Shown: positions 10,685 to 21,815 of the stretch, in pieces
How the letters are laid out: each line of letters begins with the position of its first letter
Position numbering within the stretch: the stretch's first letter is position 1
NCBI GenBank assembly: GCA_026119935.1
Contig: JALRMH010000013.1
Coordinates: forward strand, 682,001 to 746,000
Origin: Endothia cerciana
Taxonomy: Eukaryota > Ascomycota > Sordariomycetes > Diaporthales > Cryphonectriaceae
Direction of reading: 5' to 3'
DNA: 64,000 nt
Translations under genes and position numbers: made by a program
Notes under the pieces: generated by a model
Database searches by the model: none
Told to the model about the DNA's origin: nothing
The model's input: only the letters and a program-made list of their open reading frames with translations

Positions 10685-11319
10685 TTAAAGCCGCCGGGAT
10701 TTGTATGCCTCATCCCGTTCTGTTGCGACATTACGCAAGTCATTTTTGGGAGGCTAGCTGCTGAAAGCTTGATGCTGCGAGCAGCTCTAGCGGTTGCACT
10801 GGGGCCGAGGCGCCTATTGCTTCAATAAGCAACACGGGCGACCACCCATGGCGACCACATACATACTTAGGAGGTCTGTCCCTGGCCCACGCCGCGCTTA
10901 CTGTGTACAAGCTTGGATTGACCAGACTCGTCTGCCTGGCTCGACTTGAAGTCCGGGGCACCAGGCCTGCCGGGACCTTACTTGCAGGAGCTCAATGCCG
11001 CATATCGACATTTGGACATCTTCACCTTAAAAGGGATCTACCACGAATATTAGGCGGCCCATGCCCCGGGCATTACACCGACCACCGCCTACGAAATGTC
11101 GTCTCATCTCCGTCCATTATCGCAACTAGACTATACTCACAGGTTCTGGCGCCGTTCTGCACAGTCGCTGCAGTATTCGTTGCTGGTTTCTGTGGATTAG
11201 AGAATACGATCAGTTTCCTTGAGCTGTGGCTCCGGGATACAATACGCAGGCCCCAGGGTAGAAATAGGACGCGCCTACGAGTCTTGCTGGTTCTCAACGG
11301 CAGGCAGCGGTCGCCGGTC

Positions 11320-12301
11320 CCGTCCATCGAGAGTGCCCTTGCATACTCTAGACTGCCGCCACCGAATCTGTTCATCCTGTGTCGTTACATGTGGCGAGAC
11401 GTCACAGCGCTGGAGATACCAGCTACCACGCTGCCCCTTCTGCCATCACCCTAATCAGACTGTCTTTTCACTCAAACCACCCATGGCTGGAAGTCGGATG
11501 CTCCACCTTGGGGGTCTTAGTCCGGAGAACACACTACGATTTCTTAACGACCTGCAACACGAGATAGGACTGACCACCATGCCTTTGCGGGAGTATTTCG
11601 ACGGCGTCATCGCGACCGATTTTGGTAAGACCCAGTGATCTTACTTTACTGGCGCCTCTGCTGAAGATTCCCAGGCATATTCTTCGTTATCACCCTGTTT
11701 CTAGAGCACTGGACACTAGCTGATTGTAAGCACCATTTGCCCCGACTACGAGGCCCAAAGTGCCGGAGGAAGGGGCTACTAAACCTCGGGCCGGGTCTGG
11801 AATGGGATCTCAAGGAAATAAGGCACTTGAATGGAACTAAGGCCGTCATCACGGCCAGCCGCACACTATACTCGAACTTCCTTCCCACCTCGGGCTGCTC
11901 CAGGCAAGTAAAGGCATCTAGGGGCCTGGGCACGGCGCTCGCCAGTACTAATAGCAATCAGACCCGGCTCCATCGATGCTTATGCTCACATTTCCGGCTA
12001 TTCCGACGTTTACGCCCGCTACGATGGTGGCAACTACAGCACTGCACTTCTGAAGTCGGTTTCAGGCAAACTCATCGCCACTCTATTCTATCTCGAGTTG
12101 ACACAAATGCCAACCTTTTACAGATCGCCTGAAAGGTGCCATGCAACGGTGTATTGTCGGGCCCCCCCGGGCCATGCTCTGTTGGATCTGCTCTACCGGC
12201 TTCACCATTTTCACACGCGTATAGTTTACCGGGGTGACGAATTACAATATAAGGACGTGCCTTTCCTCGAACTCGGATGTGAATGCCAAAGAGTTCTTTA
12301 G
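11320..12301 (+). pseudogene. RING-finger plus patatin-like phospholipase pseudogene
   Basis: A RING-like zinc segment comes first (LDCRHRICSSC, then RCPFCHH about 20 residues later, from 11345). It runs directly into KPPMAGSRMLHLGG, RFLNDLQHEIGL and LREYFDGVIATDFG. This is the order seen in fungal RING-patatin proteins, where the oxyanion loop DGGG-x-RG is followed by FD-x-V-x-GTSSG. Both catalytic elements are ruined here: the glycine loop reads HLGGLSPENT and the nucleophile elbow ATDFG has no serine. Later patatin-like pieces appear in shifted frames at about 11827-11890 (KAVITASRTLYSNF) and 12098-12301 (YCRAPPGHALLDLLYRL). A GTAAGA donor at 11624 may mark a former intron. The upstream 5' part is unclear. 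It stands about 640 bp from the divergent DUF3723 gene. Confidence 0.52.
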
Positions 12302-12458
12302 CGATGTACCGCACCTCTGTCGGGAGAACGTCAAGCACCAGGCAGCACTGACTAATGTCCGGTGGAAAACATAGTTTGATAGCAGACCTGCCGTTGTCCT
12401 TAGCAGTAGCAGTATATATATAATGCGGAAGGACAAACGGGAGATTCTGAGTCGAGGG

Positions 12459-13364
12459 CTAAGCCAATTCATGTTGCGGATCGAGGGTGAGCGGTTTCCA
12501 GCATTTCGGTTCAGACACAGCATCCGGCCTTTGGGTATCAGGAGAGTCTCCAATCACCCCTGCATTCTGTATAACACGTCTGTCAACGGCCTCTGAGCTG
12601 GGCACCGGCAAGGGCGGACCAGACTCTCGACTTTGCTGTGCATCTCTGAAGGTATTGCCCCATGTTCGAGCTGTGCTGACGACTGGCGGAATAGAAGGGT
12701 CCAGTTCTCTGCCTTGCTGTATTCCCTCATTGGCGTCGTCCCTCTCGTGGGCCATGGCTTCCGAACTGACGACCGGCGAGGTGGACACATCTGGATTGTT
12801 GCTTTGCTGGGCACTTGTGGAGGCGAGGTCCATCTCACGAGCCATAATCCCTAAGCTGCTACCCGGCGGGTTGGACGAGCCCGACAGTTCGGTCTGTGTG
12901 TCGTTGACCAACGGCCTTTCCTCCAATCGCGCAGGAGACGAAGACGACCTACTTAGAGCTTGCTCTAACTGGCCTATACAGTTAGCAGGGCAGCAGGGCC
13001 GTACAAAGTTGGGCAGTTATATCTTACTACGCCGTCGTTGTGCTCGACTAGATGAAACAAATATCCAATCAATAACGTCTGCCACAGACTGGTGCGTATC
13101 GACTTTTTGGATTTTGGCGGCAATATTCTCTATGACAGGTGTTGGTAGCAGAGCTACCAAGTTGTCGAATCGGTCGTCGCGCTTGCATGTCAAATAATAT
13201 GCATACCAGGTTTCCTTGCCCGCTCTCGCAGAAATGAGCGCACGATCGGAGAGGTTCTCGAGGGCACAGTCGAGGCCAGAGGGTGTCTTGACCTTGTTGG
13301 CTTTCGTCTCAGCGATTAAGCTCTGCTCGAGGTCTTGTGTAATCATCATCTCTAGTGTGGCCAT
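12459..13364 (-). CDS. Uncharacterised 282-residue protein, two exons
   Basis: Exon 1 is 13364-13031 and exon 2 is 12973-12459. They are joined across a 57-nt intron with a GTAGTA donor, a CTAAC branch point and a TATAG acceptor. The summed length is 849 nt, exactly 283 codons with the stop. The N-terminal half is a compact, mixed-charge domain (TPSGLDCALENLSDRALISA, WYAYYLTCKRDDRFDNLVAL). The C-terminal half is a disordered Ser/Pro/Glu-rich region with three imperfect repeats around 'QQSxxxDxSxxPVVSSEA'. No family is recognised. The start was chosen at ATG 13364 (MATLEMMITQ); an in-frame ATG at 13412 is the alternative. Confidence 0.6.
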
Positions 13365-14806
13365 TTTGTTAAACGTACTGCATGGTGTTTGTGCCAAAGG
13401 GTACGAGCGCAAAAGGGATATGGCCGCGCAAAATCCAGAAAGCTGAGCAGTCTAGTCTGCCGCTTGCTGCAACCCCTCACCGGTGTGCAGAAATATCTCT
13501 TGTTTCGTCTTGGGCGGATCTACAGGCTCTGCACAGCACCCTTGACTGCGCCTGCACCACCCTTCCCAACACCCACTTTGCGCCCGCTGGCACCTTCACA
13601 ACCACCTCGCATAATCCCGCACACCGACTACTTGAATCCCTCGTATGCGTAGGAATGCGCGCGGTTAGGTACAGCGCACGCTCCGTCAAAAGAAGAATTG
13701 TGGACGACGCCAATATGATCTGCTGTCGAAGAGCCCCTGTAGGCCGTCTTGCACGCTCGATGATCCATGTCCTCATGCTCACCCTTCCAGCGATCCTCCA
13801 AAGCCTTTGCCACCGCGGGGCACGGCATCGCAGCTGGTCATTTTCGCCGCGCAATACTGGCAGGCGCGTCAAGCTATGCGCGTCAGTAGATGTCCATCCG
13901 CGTACCTCGCGGAGACGGTCCTATGCCTGACGCCGTCCTGACGGCATTATAGCGGCGCGTCACGCGGCAGCGCCTTGCAGAGAACAGTATCGACAGGGGA
14001 TTGACCTTATTCTGGTTGTCGCGGAGCACGACTGATATACGCTCCAGCCCGCTACTGATGTACGCGCACGCGCGTGCTTTGCGCAGTATGCAAGCCTTTA
14101 CGCCAAGAGAAGCTTGCGGCGCAGCGCATTACTAGTGCTGTTTTCAGTCCCTGGCATGCAAGGTGCGAGGGCAGGCAAAAGACCGTCGACATTCCCAAGT
14201 CGCAGCTCATCAAACAAGTTCAGGTTGGTATTGAGGAGGCGGCACAGTCGTGCGAGCGCTGGCATGACCCGGTTTGTAGGCAGAACAAGCGAGATGGCAT
14301 TCTTGTCTAAAGTCTGGCCGTGTGGTCAAACGACAGGACCTAGTGGGCAAACATATATAGCACGTCGTCGGGTGTCCGGAAATTCATAGCCAGAGAAACA
14401 ATACAGCAGTGAACAATTCACAGATCATAGATTGAGTCTCTCCGCAAAGCTGCCTTGACACCCTATAAACGCAGACCTCGAGAATCACTTGAACGTCTCC
14501 ATACAAGACACTTCGCATTACGGCTATTAGCACAAAAGCCTACCTGCACACCATAGCCCCCTTGAACGGTGTGCTCTACTACCGACCCTCCCACCTGATA
14601 CAGTTGCTAACGACGCTGGTCAGCAGTCATTATGTACCACTACGTTCGAACCGTGTGCGGGAGGTGCAACATTATCATATCAATAGATATGCAACCTTGT
14701 CCTGATGGGGGACATCCTATGTACGCAGATGGCTCGACTGTGGATACCAGAGGGGGGACCTGTGCTACCTGTGCATATCCCACGCCACCATAATCTTCGA
14801 ATATAG
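13365..14806. other. Intergenic, no supported gene
   Basis: Open frames on both strands overlap one another without domain signals or splice support. The two sides share no obvious repeat. Confidence 0.45.
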
Positions 14807-15331
14807 TCACTGTGTATGTAGAAGGACTTTCCATTTGGATATCGGAGGGAGAACAATGGTGTATAACTGAGGGGTTCTTCCCGTCTGGTCACTATTCATT
14901 TTGCGTGGATTTACAAACACAGGGACTTTGCCATCCGAGTGATCAATGCAAAGAGGGGGCTTGCTTCCATCGCCAAATTTCCTATGGATGTCCCGAACCT
15001 CATCATTGACCTTGTTTTTGATACCTTCCGTAGCTACTTGAGCAACTTCATGACCGCTTAGCCACACAGCGATGACAGGCAGATTCCCCTGGTCTGGAAG
15101 ATGGGCGTTGTCGGAATTGTAGGTATCGTGAAGAAGATCGAAAACAATATGGGTGCGCGAACCCCATTTCTCCACCACAGGTAGCTTTGGTTCTCCTAGT
15201 TGGGGAACAATATCCTTTCTCTGCTCAATGAGGTCCATCGTGATATCGACAGCATCTTGAGCAGATGTGTTGATTCGAGACCAGTAAGCGCTCTTCGTAG
15301 AGACACTTACGAAGACGCGCCTAGCGTTCAT
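14807..15331 (-). CDS. Uncharacterised protein, about 174 residues
   Basis: A single frame from ATG 15331 reads MNARRVFVSVSTKSAYWSRI and continues with alternating strand and helix propensity (RTHIVFDLLHDTYNSDN, NLPVIAVWLSGHEVAQVA). It ends ...WKVLLHTQ. The composition is that of a soluble globular protein. No domain is recognised. A second frame (14892-14640) overlaps the 3' end and could be a spliced terminal exon, so the C-terminus is uncertain. Confidence 0.45.
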   Translation of the reverse strand: MNARRVFVSVSTKSAYWSRINTSAQDAVDITMDLIEQRKDIVPQLGEPKLPVVEKWGSRTHIVFDLLHDTYNSDNAHLPDQGNLPVIAVWLSGHEVAQVATEGIKNKVNDEVRDIHRKFGDGSKPPLCIDHSDGKVPVFVNPRKMNSDQTGRTPQLYTIVLPPISKWKVLLHTQ

Positions 15332-17945
15332 TGTGGGGGACCTAGTAGATTTAGCGTTTTGGATAGAGACTTTAAGGTTGGAAATGACCTACTTGAATGT
15401 TGTGATGGAGAGGTTGGGAGGTGAAGTCTGGGTATCACGAGATGACACGTGCGGGGTCTCAACCCTTTAGTATTCCAGGTTTTTCGCAGATTTACAGGCG
15501 GGGGAGGTTGGGACCCTGCACGGCGCGCCAGCGGCCGCCGTGAGTTACGTGAGAGTAGAAGCCCCAGGAAGACTGTCCATCCTAGGATGTATTCACGCGT
15601 GTCAACTCCTATGCACCTACAGAAAGTTCACACGAATATCCTTTTCATCAACATGGCATCACACGTCATTCAGGTAGGGGCTGTAAAGCCATCTACATGG
15701 ATATTAGGGTTGTTTCTAAGGAAGTGGCAGGTTGCCGCACGGCACCTGGGGTTTTTTGCATGATGATTTTGGTGCACATCCGAAGGGAAAAAACCCAACC
15801 AAGCCTGTGTATTCTCGCGCACTTGGGCAACCCTCCTTACTGCTTGGAAGACCTCACGATAAATAAAGTTAAATAAGCAGTCTAGAAGGTTGTTGGTATT
15901 AAAGTTCTAAAAGTGATGCTATCAACGTTCCTGGTGCGATCTTTTGTGCGCGCACCCTCTGTGTGAATGTTACGCTAGTCCCGATTAGGCCGGAGGACCT
16001 GGAGGCCCGTTGGGCCGGGCTGGCCGGCTAGCAACGGCCTGCCAAGGCAAACCTTCTTTCTATCCTAGAAAGGTTAGTTGAAAAGCTATAACGAAGACGC
16101 GATATTGACTTTACGGTTATGGATATACCCTTCGCCTACTAGCCAATACCCTTCGCGTACTGGCTCAAGGTTTCCAGTAATCCTTGGATAGTTTATCATG
16201 ACCGGCGATCTTTCAGGCTTGGCCACTTTGCGGGACCAGAACTCCTCTTGCGCACAAATTGTTGTTGTCACCGTAGCTTTTCAAGATCAACAAGTCGCAG
16301 TCCTTGACGAACTCGGATACTCCACCAAATATCTTGAACGGAATGGGTTTGAGGTCATCCGTAGAGCCCTCTGCCATGGTGGCAACGCCCATAACGGCGT
16401 ACTGTTGGACGATGTTGATCATAGTCTCGCCAGTCAGATGAATGAGGGCGATGAGGCGGCGGCCAAGGAAGGCGACGCAGACGCTGGAGAGGGCGGTACG
16501 GGTCAGTTGCCGCTCATGTCTGATTCGTTTCACAATAAGCTGGGTTCAAGCTCAAACCCAACAGCGCCCACCCTGCGAAAGTATCGAAGAGCTGTCAAGT
16601 GGGTAGTAGGTCTCTCGGTTGCATTGTACAAGACCTATGGACAGGAAGGGGTTTGAGGTTATCCTTCATGGTATGAAACGTTTCCATATAAATTCTTCAG
16701 GTGCTGAATAATTATATAATAGCAAATGCCACTCTAAGCATGTACACACGGCTGTCATCGCATCCAAAATACCGCAAGGACCTTGTCCGGGGAATCACGT
16801 CTTTAGTACCATGTGCCGATTTGCATACCTTGGTACCGTTTTATATTCCTTTCATTGTTGCTCTCGTGAGTAGATGTGGGTAAGTTACCCCATCTGCCTC
16901 TCCAGATGACCTTCGCTAAGACAAGGGAGCTATTCCGTCGTATGTGACGCCCTAGATTCGCACATGTTCGGGGAGGAACGCTTTATCGGATGGACTCTTA
17001 CTTACGAGGGCGAGTCGCGCAAACTCGGCGAGAATGGCAACATATCAGGGCAACCGCCCACACCGTGTCAAACCAGCCTCACGGCCCTAAAGCCACGCAC
17101 GCGTACTTCCCTTATCGACCCACGAAGGGCTAGTGCAGGCCCGGTGGATGAGTTCGAGGAAGGGTATCAGCTGGCTGAAAGGCGGAGACAGCTTGATGAA
17201 AGGCGGAGAGAGCTTGCGAGGCCGCGGGTTGTAAGAGGCTCCAACTGCTAGCCTCTGTTTATAGAAACTAGCTAAACTCGCATTTGAAGTACCTTTGCTG
17301 CTACTGAGACAACTAGCCATCGCCTATTGATAGCCACTTGACGGGCTTGGGTGTTTTTAAAAGTACTTAATTAAGGAGATCGGCGGGTAGGAACCATGAA
17401 ATATAACATCATTCCGCCATGCTAAGCGCGCGGCAGCGATGTAAGTACTGTACCGGTCGCTAAAATTATCCGCCAACCGCAGCCAACGACAGCGCATATT
17501 ATTCCCTCTCTCCCAACGCGACCAAGTCCGCCTACAAATAGTCCTTCTCCTTTCATAATTGGAGTTGTTGGAGCAATCAGTTCTCAAACTTTTTATGATG
17601 AATAGATTACTTTTCTCTCTCCGCCTAAGCATCCTTCGAAATGAAGCGCGTCGACTAATTCTATACCATCCCGGCACGAAAGTCAGTATCGTTGTTGAAA
17701 GTGAATGGAAGTGTTTTGAGTTTCATTCTTTTGATCAGCCCACCGAATCTTATGAGAGCGCTTCTATCGGGCCGTTCAACCTGCAGCAGCCTCCTCCGAG
17801 AGCAATTTCCGGGCAAAGGACTCCTTTTTCCAGTAAAGTCCGCAACGTGTTGTTCAGGTCAAGCAAGGCAATTCACCAGATCGGATTTGCGACAGAGGAG
17901 GAAGAAAGCCTGGGTCTGCTGTGATTGTGAGATGCCGACCTCAAG
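15332..17945. other. Intergenic with one weak gene fragment
   Basis: A minus-strand frame at 16533-16213 (ETMINIVQQYAVMGVATMAE... then FKIFGGVSEFVKDCDLLILK) has protein-like composition but no start, domain or splice context that I trust. A plus-strand frame at 16964-17251 ends in a two-copy basic repeat (AERRRQLDERRRELA). Nothing else stands out. Confidence 0.35.
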
Positions 17946-18545
17946 CTAAGCAAGAAACTTGGAATGAAGCACTAGCTGGTCAACTTCAAGAGTCCAAAAG
18001 CTGCTCCTCAAGCAAGTCTCGACTTGATTCTGGGATTTACAATTTGTTGGATTGTGTACACTACGTTTGAGTTGTGTCTGCCCGGGATCTGAGTGCAGGC
18101 CACCTCGATCCACCGCCTTACAGAAAGCTGTGAGTTGAGACAAGTCTTCTTCCTTTGGCGGTAGACGTACTCGCACACTCTTTTGCTGCGCAAAAACACG
18201 TAGCGATTCGAGCTGCATGCGGGCTGCCTTCTTGAGAGACTGGTGCAGCAGATCTTCGGGCACAATCAGTGAGACAGAGGTAACGCGAAAGTGCAGACAA
18301 GTGGGCGATTTCACAAGAGAAAGGCTCTCAATGTTTTCGGGTGCGATGTCCAGCCAGAATGGGTCGGGCGAACTGCCGACTGTGATACGCAGCCGAATGA
18401 TAGCTGTATTGTTGGTTGGATCGAAAGCGATGCGCAGAGCAATGGGCAGCTTGGTTGATGACGGCGGGTCAAAATCGATTGTGCAGTCTGGAACATGAAG
18501 TACAAGACGGTCTCGAGGCGTATACATAGAAGGTACGGCAGCCAT
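17946..18545 (-). CDS. Uncharacterised 199-residue protein
   Basis: The frame runs from ATG 18545 (MAAVPSMYTPRDRLVLHVPD) to the stop at 17946. The N-terminal 100 residues look like a beta-rich domain: DRLVLHVPDCTIDFDPP, ALRIAFDPTNNTAIIRLRI, PFWLDIAPENIESLSLV and LHFRVTSVSLIVP. A basic helical part follows (ARMQLESLRVFAQQKSVRVRL), then a polar tail. I cannot name a family. The position of the C-terminus is uncertain because the last 40 residues look less structured and might be intron read-through. Confidence 0.58.
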   Translation of the reverse strand: MAAVPSMYTPRDRLVLHVPDCTIDFDPPSSTKLPIALRIAFDPTNNTAIIRLRITVGSSPDPFWLDIAPENIESLSLVKSPTCLHFRVTSVSLIVPEDLLHQSLKKAARMQLESLRVFAQQKSVRVRLPPKEEDLSQLTAFCKAVDRGGLHSDPGQTQLKRSVHNPTNCKSQNQVETCLRSSFWTLEVDQLVLHSKFLA

Positions 18546-18803
18546 AGTCCTAGGACGTACACTACAGTACGTACGTTAGTACAGGTTGGGAATGAACTAG
18601 TAGAAAAGGAGGGGGCCACGAAGAGAGAAATAGAAATGAGGGATAAAACCCCCCTGTACGCCACAAGTGACACACAAGGTTAGCCCACCCGCCCAGGCTT
18701 CGGAGTCGTATGGAGCAGCCTTGACTCCGTATCTCACAGATCCATCTCATTTTCGATGCGAAGCCATCCAGCGTAGTTCGCGAAGCTCAGAACGCAGACT
18801 CAG

Positions 18804-19050
18804 CAGTCGTAACTCCTGAGTCCTGTTCGTAGCAAGACGATGGCATGCAACAGGACTGCGCTGGCAACTACGAGGTGCAATGCAGTGCCGCAATGTGCTT
18901 GAAAACAGGGAATTGTGAAGAATACCTCAGAAGTCCTGCCGCGCGCAGTCAGTCGTAACTCCTTGCTCCCCAAAGCCCAAAACAGACCCGTCAGTCGTAA
19001 CTCCCGAGTCCGTTTTGTAGCGTGGCAATAGGGCACGGCAGAACTGAGGG
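18804..19050. repeat. Diverged direct repeats sharing CAGTCGTAACTCC
   Basis: The 13-mer CAGTCGTAACTCC occurs at 18804, 18950 and 18992. The first and third copies extend into about 55 bp of imperfect similarity (CTGAGTCCTGTTCGTAGC versus CCGAGTCCGTTTTGTAGC, then a similar G/A-rich stretch). There is no coding signal. They may be remains of a small dispersed element. Confidence 0.6.
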
Positions 19051-19162
19051 CGCTGTGCTGTGTGCGATAGCAAGGAAGGTGACGCGAGAAGGGTGGAAAC
19101 GAGAAGGGTGATGGATCGGGAGAGTGCTGCCACCATCTACTTTGTAGTTTTAAGGCGGAAAA

Positions 19163-19760
19163 GTGAGGAGGCTGGACCAACCAGGACTTCGAATGACCGT
19201 TACGGGGTACGTACCGATAAGGTATCTAACCGAAGCCACGACGGCTGTCTTTCCCACATACCTGAACAGCGCCATTCAGAAGATCCAACGCGACACCGGT
19301 TGGGCCACCGCTGTGGAGATGCTATTTCCAGTCTGGCCTGGAGAGCAAAAAATCATCTGCGCGATGCAGATCCAGATTCTGGGTCATAAAGTCGAACACC
19401 TCGCCATGGAGCTGTTCGGTGCATGTTTAGAAACTTCGGGCCAACTACGCTATTTATTGTTGCCCAATGGAATGTTGGCGGTGCCTCAACCTGAAATCAC
19501 ATTACGTGGGTGTGAGGTAAAAAGGTGATCTCAAGGGTCTTTGGTTCCGAGATTGATGCAGCTGTTACAACTAGTAACTTTTTCAAGGAAGAGGTCAAGA
19601 TGGGCAGCAGGCGCACGCAGTGTGTTTCGATGAATATTACGGCGGTACCCAACGATATGGCGATCATCAGTGTCAACCTTGGATCAAAAGAAGGCCTCGA
19701 GTTGAGTTCAGAGCTCGGCCTCTCCACCAACGAGGATACCGCGCAGCCAGCCAACAGCTA
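19163..19760 (+). CDS. Possible uncharacterised gene
   Basis: Two consecutive frames have protein-like composition. The first, 19163-19528, reads ...VPIRYLTEATTAVFPTYL, AVEMLFPVWPGEQKIICAMQ and HLAMELFGACLETSGQLRYL. The second, from 19525, reads VFGSEIDAAVTTSNFFKEEV and on. The 4-bp overlap between them would need a frameshift or a very short intron. The 3' end meets the convergent gene at 19768. No domain is recognised. Confidence 0.35.
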
Positions 19761-19767
19761 CTTTTTC

Positions 19768-21128
19768 TCAAATACCTTCCCCCCAAGCCGCGTCCGAACG
19801 GCTGACCTCGGCTCGCTCACGGGCTTCCGCCAACGGTACAGTCTGGACCTCTACACGCAGATCCTCGGCGGTCGCCCCCATCGGTACTGGACCGTCGCAG
19901 AACGCCCCGGGACCTTCGGCGTCAGGCGTCAGGTGCGTGGCTGCCTGCGGTAGCAAAGTCATAGGATCTGGTGCTTGTACATTAAGCAGGTTATCGAAGG
20001 ACTCCTCCCGATCCGCACTTGGTACGTCAGCTGCTCTGTCCGTCTTCGCGCGGATCATCCTCCGTCTCTTGCGACACGGACCTTCCCGTGGCTCCGTGGC
20101 AGTACTTATGTATCTCGATGGTGGTCTGTTTGAGGTACTGCCAAGAGCCCGAGAGGAGTCTGCTATGAGTGGTGCATCCGATGCGTGCACTCTTCTTCTT
20201 GGCATCTGAGGTTGATCGTGATTCGTTTGATCTAAGATTAATGAGGGGTTAGGATTGATAACGACAACGTTATCGATGCTGGCGACTGTCTTTCCTGGGG
20301 ACGCCGGATGCATGTCGAAGAGCCATGGCAGCGGCAGCACGAATTGGTTTGCCGGATCGCCTTCTGGTATCTCGAGGCGGTCAATAGGTACGGCCAAAGC
20401 GTCCAGCTTGATGAGCTCGCAGACGTGTGAGTACCTGCCGCTTGGATGTTAGCAAGCTTCGGCCGTGCTACTCTTAAGGTGGTTGCGATACCTAGTTTTC
20501 AGAAGCCAGGCGATTATTGCCGCTGGGTTGAACCAGCATTGCTCCTGCTGGGCATGGAACTCGATGTCCAGCAGCTTTTCAGTCACAACCTTGATAACTC
20601 CCTGTCGTCTCCTCTTGCTCCTCTTTGCCAGTTGAGCCCACGAAAACTTGGATGCTATAAATATCAGCATGCTAGTGGTTGATTAGTCGTACATGCGGGG
20701 ATGCTTACCCTCCAAAGCAGAATATAGGACGAGGGCGTATGCCCCGAGACGAGGCACGAGCCCCGACACGATCCTGTTTAGCATCTCCGCCGAGGCCCGC
20801 CGCCTCTGGTGGTACTCTGCCTGGTCAATATCCTCTGGATCCTTCAACAAGCAGCGCTTTTCCCTGACGACACTGACACAGGCTGAGAGAAACCGGACTC
20901 GCCAGTGCAGCCCCTTTGTAGCTTTACTCTTCATAGCTTGGATTTGCCCTTCTATTTTTTTTGGAGAAGCCTGCTCAGCCCATCCAACCTGGACCCAAAG
21001 TCCTGCGTCGCAGATATCCCATTACGGTACTGCATGATCGCACTTCGCAGATCGCCGGCCTGCTCGCCGGCCTGCTTCGTCGTGCCGGTCAAGGCCAGAC
21101 GGCTACCTTGCTCAACTCTCTGAATCAT
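19768..21128 (-). CDS. Uncharacterised multi-exon protein with a poly(A) frameshift
   Basis: Three exons chain in phase. The first segment runs from ATG 21128 to 20709. Intron 20708-20655 (54 nt) leads to exon 20654-20492. Intron 20491-20435 (57 nt) leads to exon 20434-19768. Within the first segment the frame breaks at an 8-base A run on the minus strand (T8 at 20955-20962 on the plus strand). One added A would join SRLDGLSRLLQ to the KIEGQIQAMKSK continuation. The N-terminal third is helical and coiled-coil-like. A central domain reads YHQRRRASAEMLNRIVSGL, FSWAQLAKRSKRRRQGV, WFNPAAIIAWLLKTRY and SHVCELIKLDAL. The C-terminal part is polar with a KRRRM basic patch. There may be further 5' exons. 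The family is unknown to me. Confidence 0.62.
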
Positions 21129-21701
21129 GCGCGCGACGAAGCGTCGGTCATCCCTGGCTGTGGGACTATCTGCTGTTAAAGGTACGTGGCTGGCCACATT
21201 CGAGCAGGTTTCGGGCGATCGCGCGCAGACATTCGGCAAGCAGCAGTGCGGGTAGCAAGTGCGTCGTGGCGATGGTGCCTGTGGTGTTCGCAAGGAAGGA
21301 GAACGAATACTGCGAAAGTCTGGCGACTTACCCATGATCGATAAAACCACCGACAGGAAAACGCTGCAAATAAAAGCTGCGGATACGATCTCGAGGCACA
21401 CCGAGGTCGGAGTGTGCACAGCATGGCCACGATCGGGACCTGCAATCCACGAACTTGTCATCGCCCACCTTCAAACCTGAGATACAGATCTCGAGCTTTT
21501 CGCAATGATATTCGTTGGATAACGAGAAGCAGATAAGGCAAGACTCGGGTAATGTCAGACGGTCCGCGTCACTCCAGTTCTCGACGAAAATGACAATGGG
21601 TGTGTCATAGCCAACACCGGATGGAAAAAGGTGACGAAGAGCAAATCCGGAGGAGATCCTGTCGCCCTGCCTCGACGGTGGTTCAGCCGGTCTTTTCCAT
21701 G

Positions 21702-21815
21702 CCCCGGTCGACCTCTCTTTATACCCTGGTCGACCTCTGCCTTCACCCTGGTCAAGCTTTAAGTCTTGTCAGCCTCCGCATGCCCTGGTCGACCTTTTTA
21801 CACCTGGTCGACTTT
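21702..21815. repeat. Five interspersed copies of CCTGGTCGACCT
   Basis: The core CC(C/T)GGTCGACCT occurs at about 21702, 21726, 21784 and 21803. A degenerate copy (CCTGGTCAAGCT) lies at about 21750. Spacing is roughly 19-36 bp with pyrimidine-rich spacers. GGTCGACC is itself palindromic. No gene overlaps it. Confidence 0.65.
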
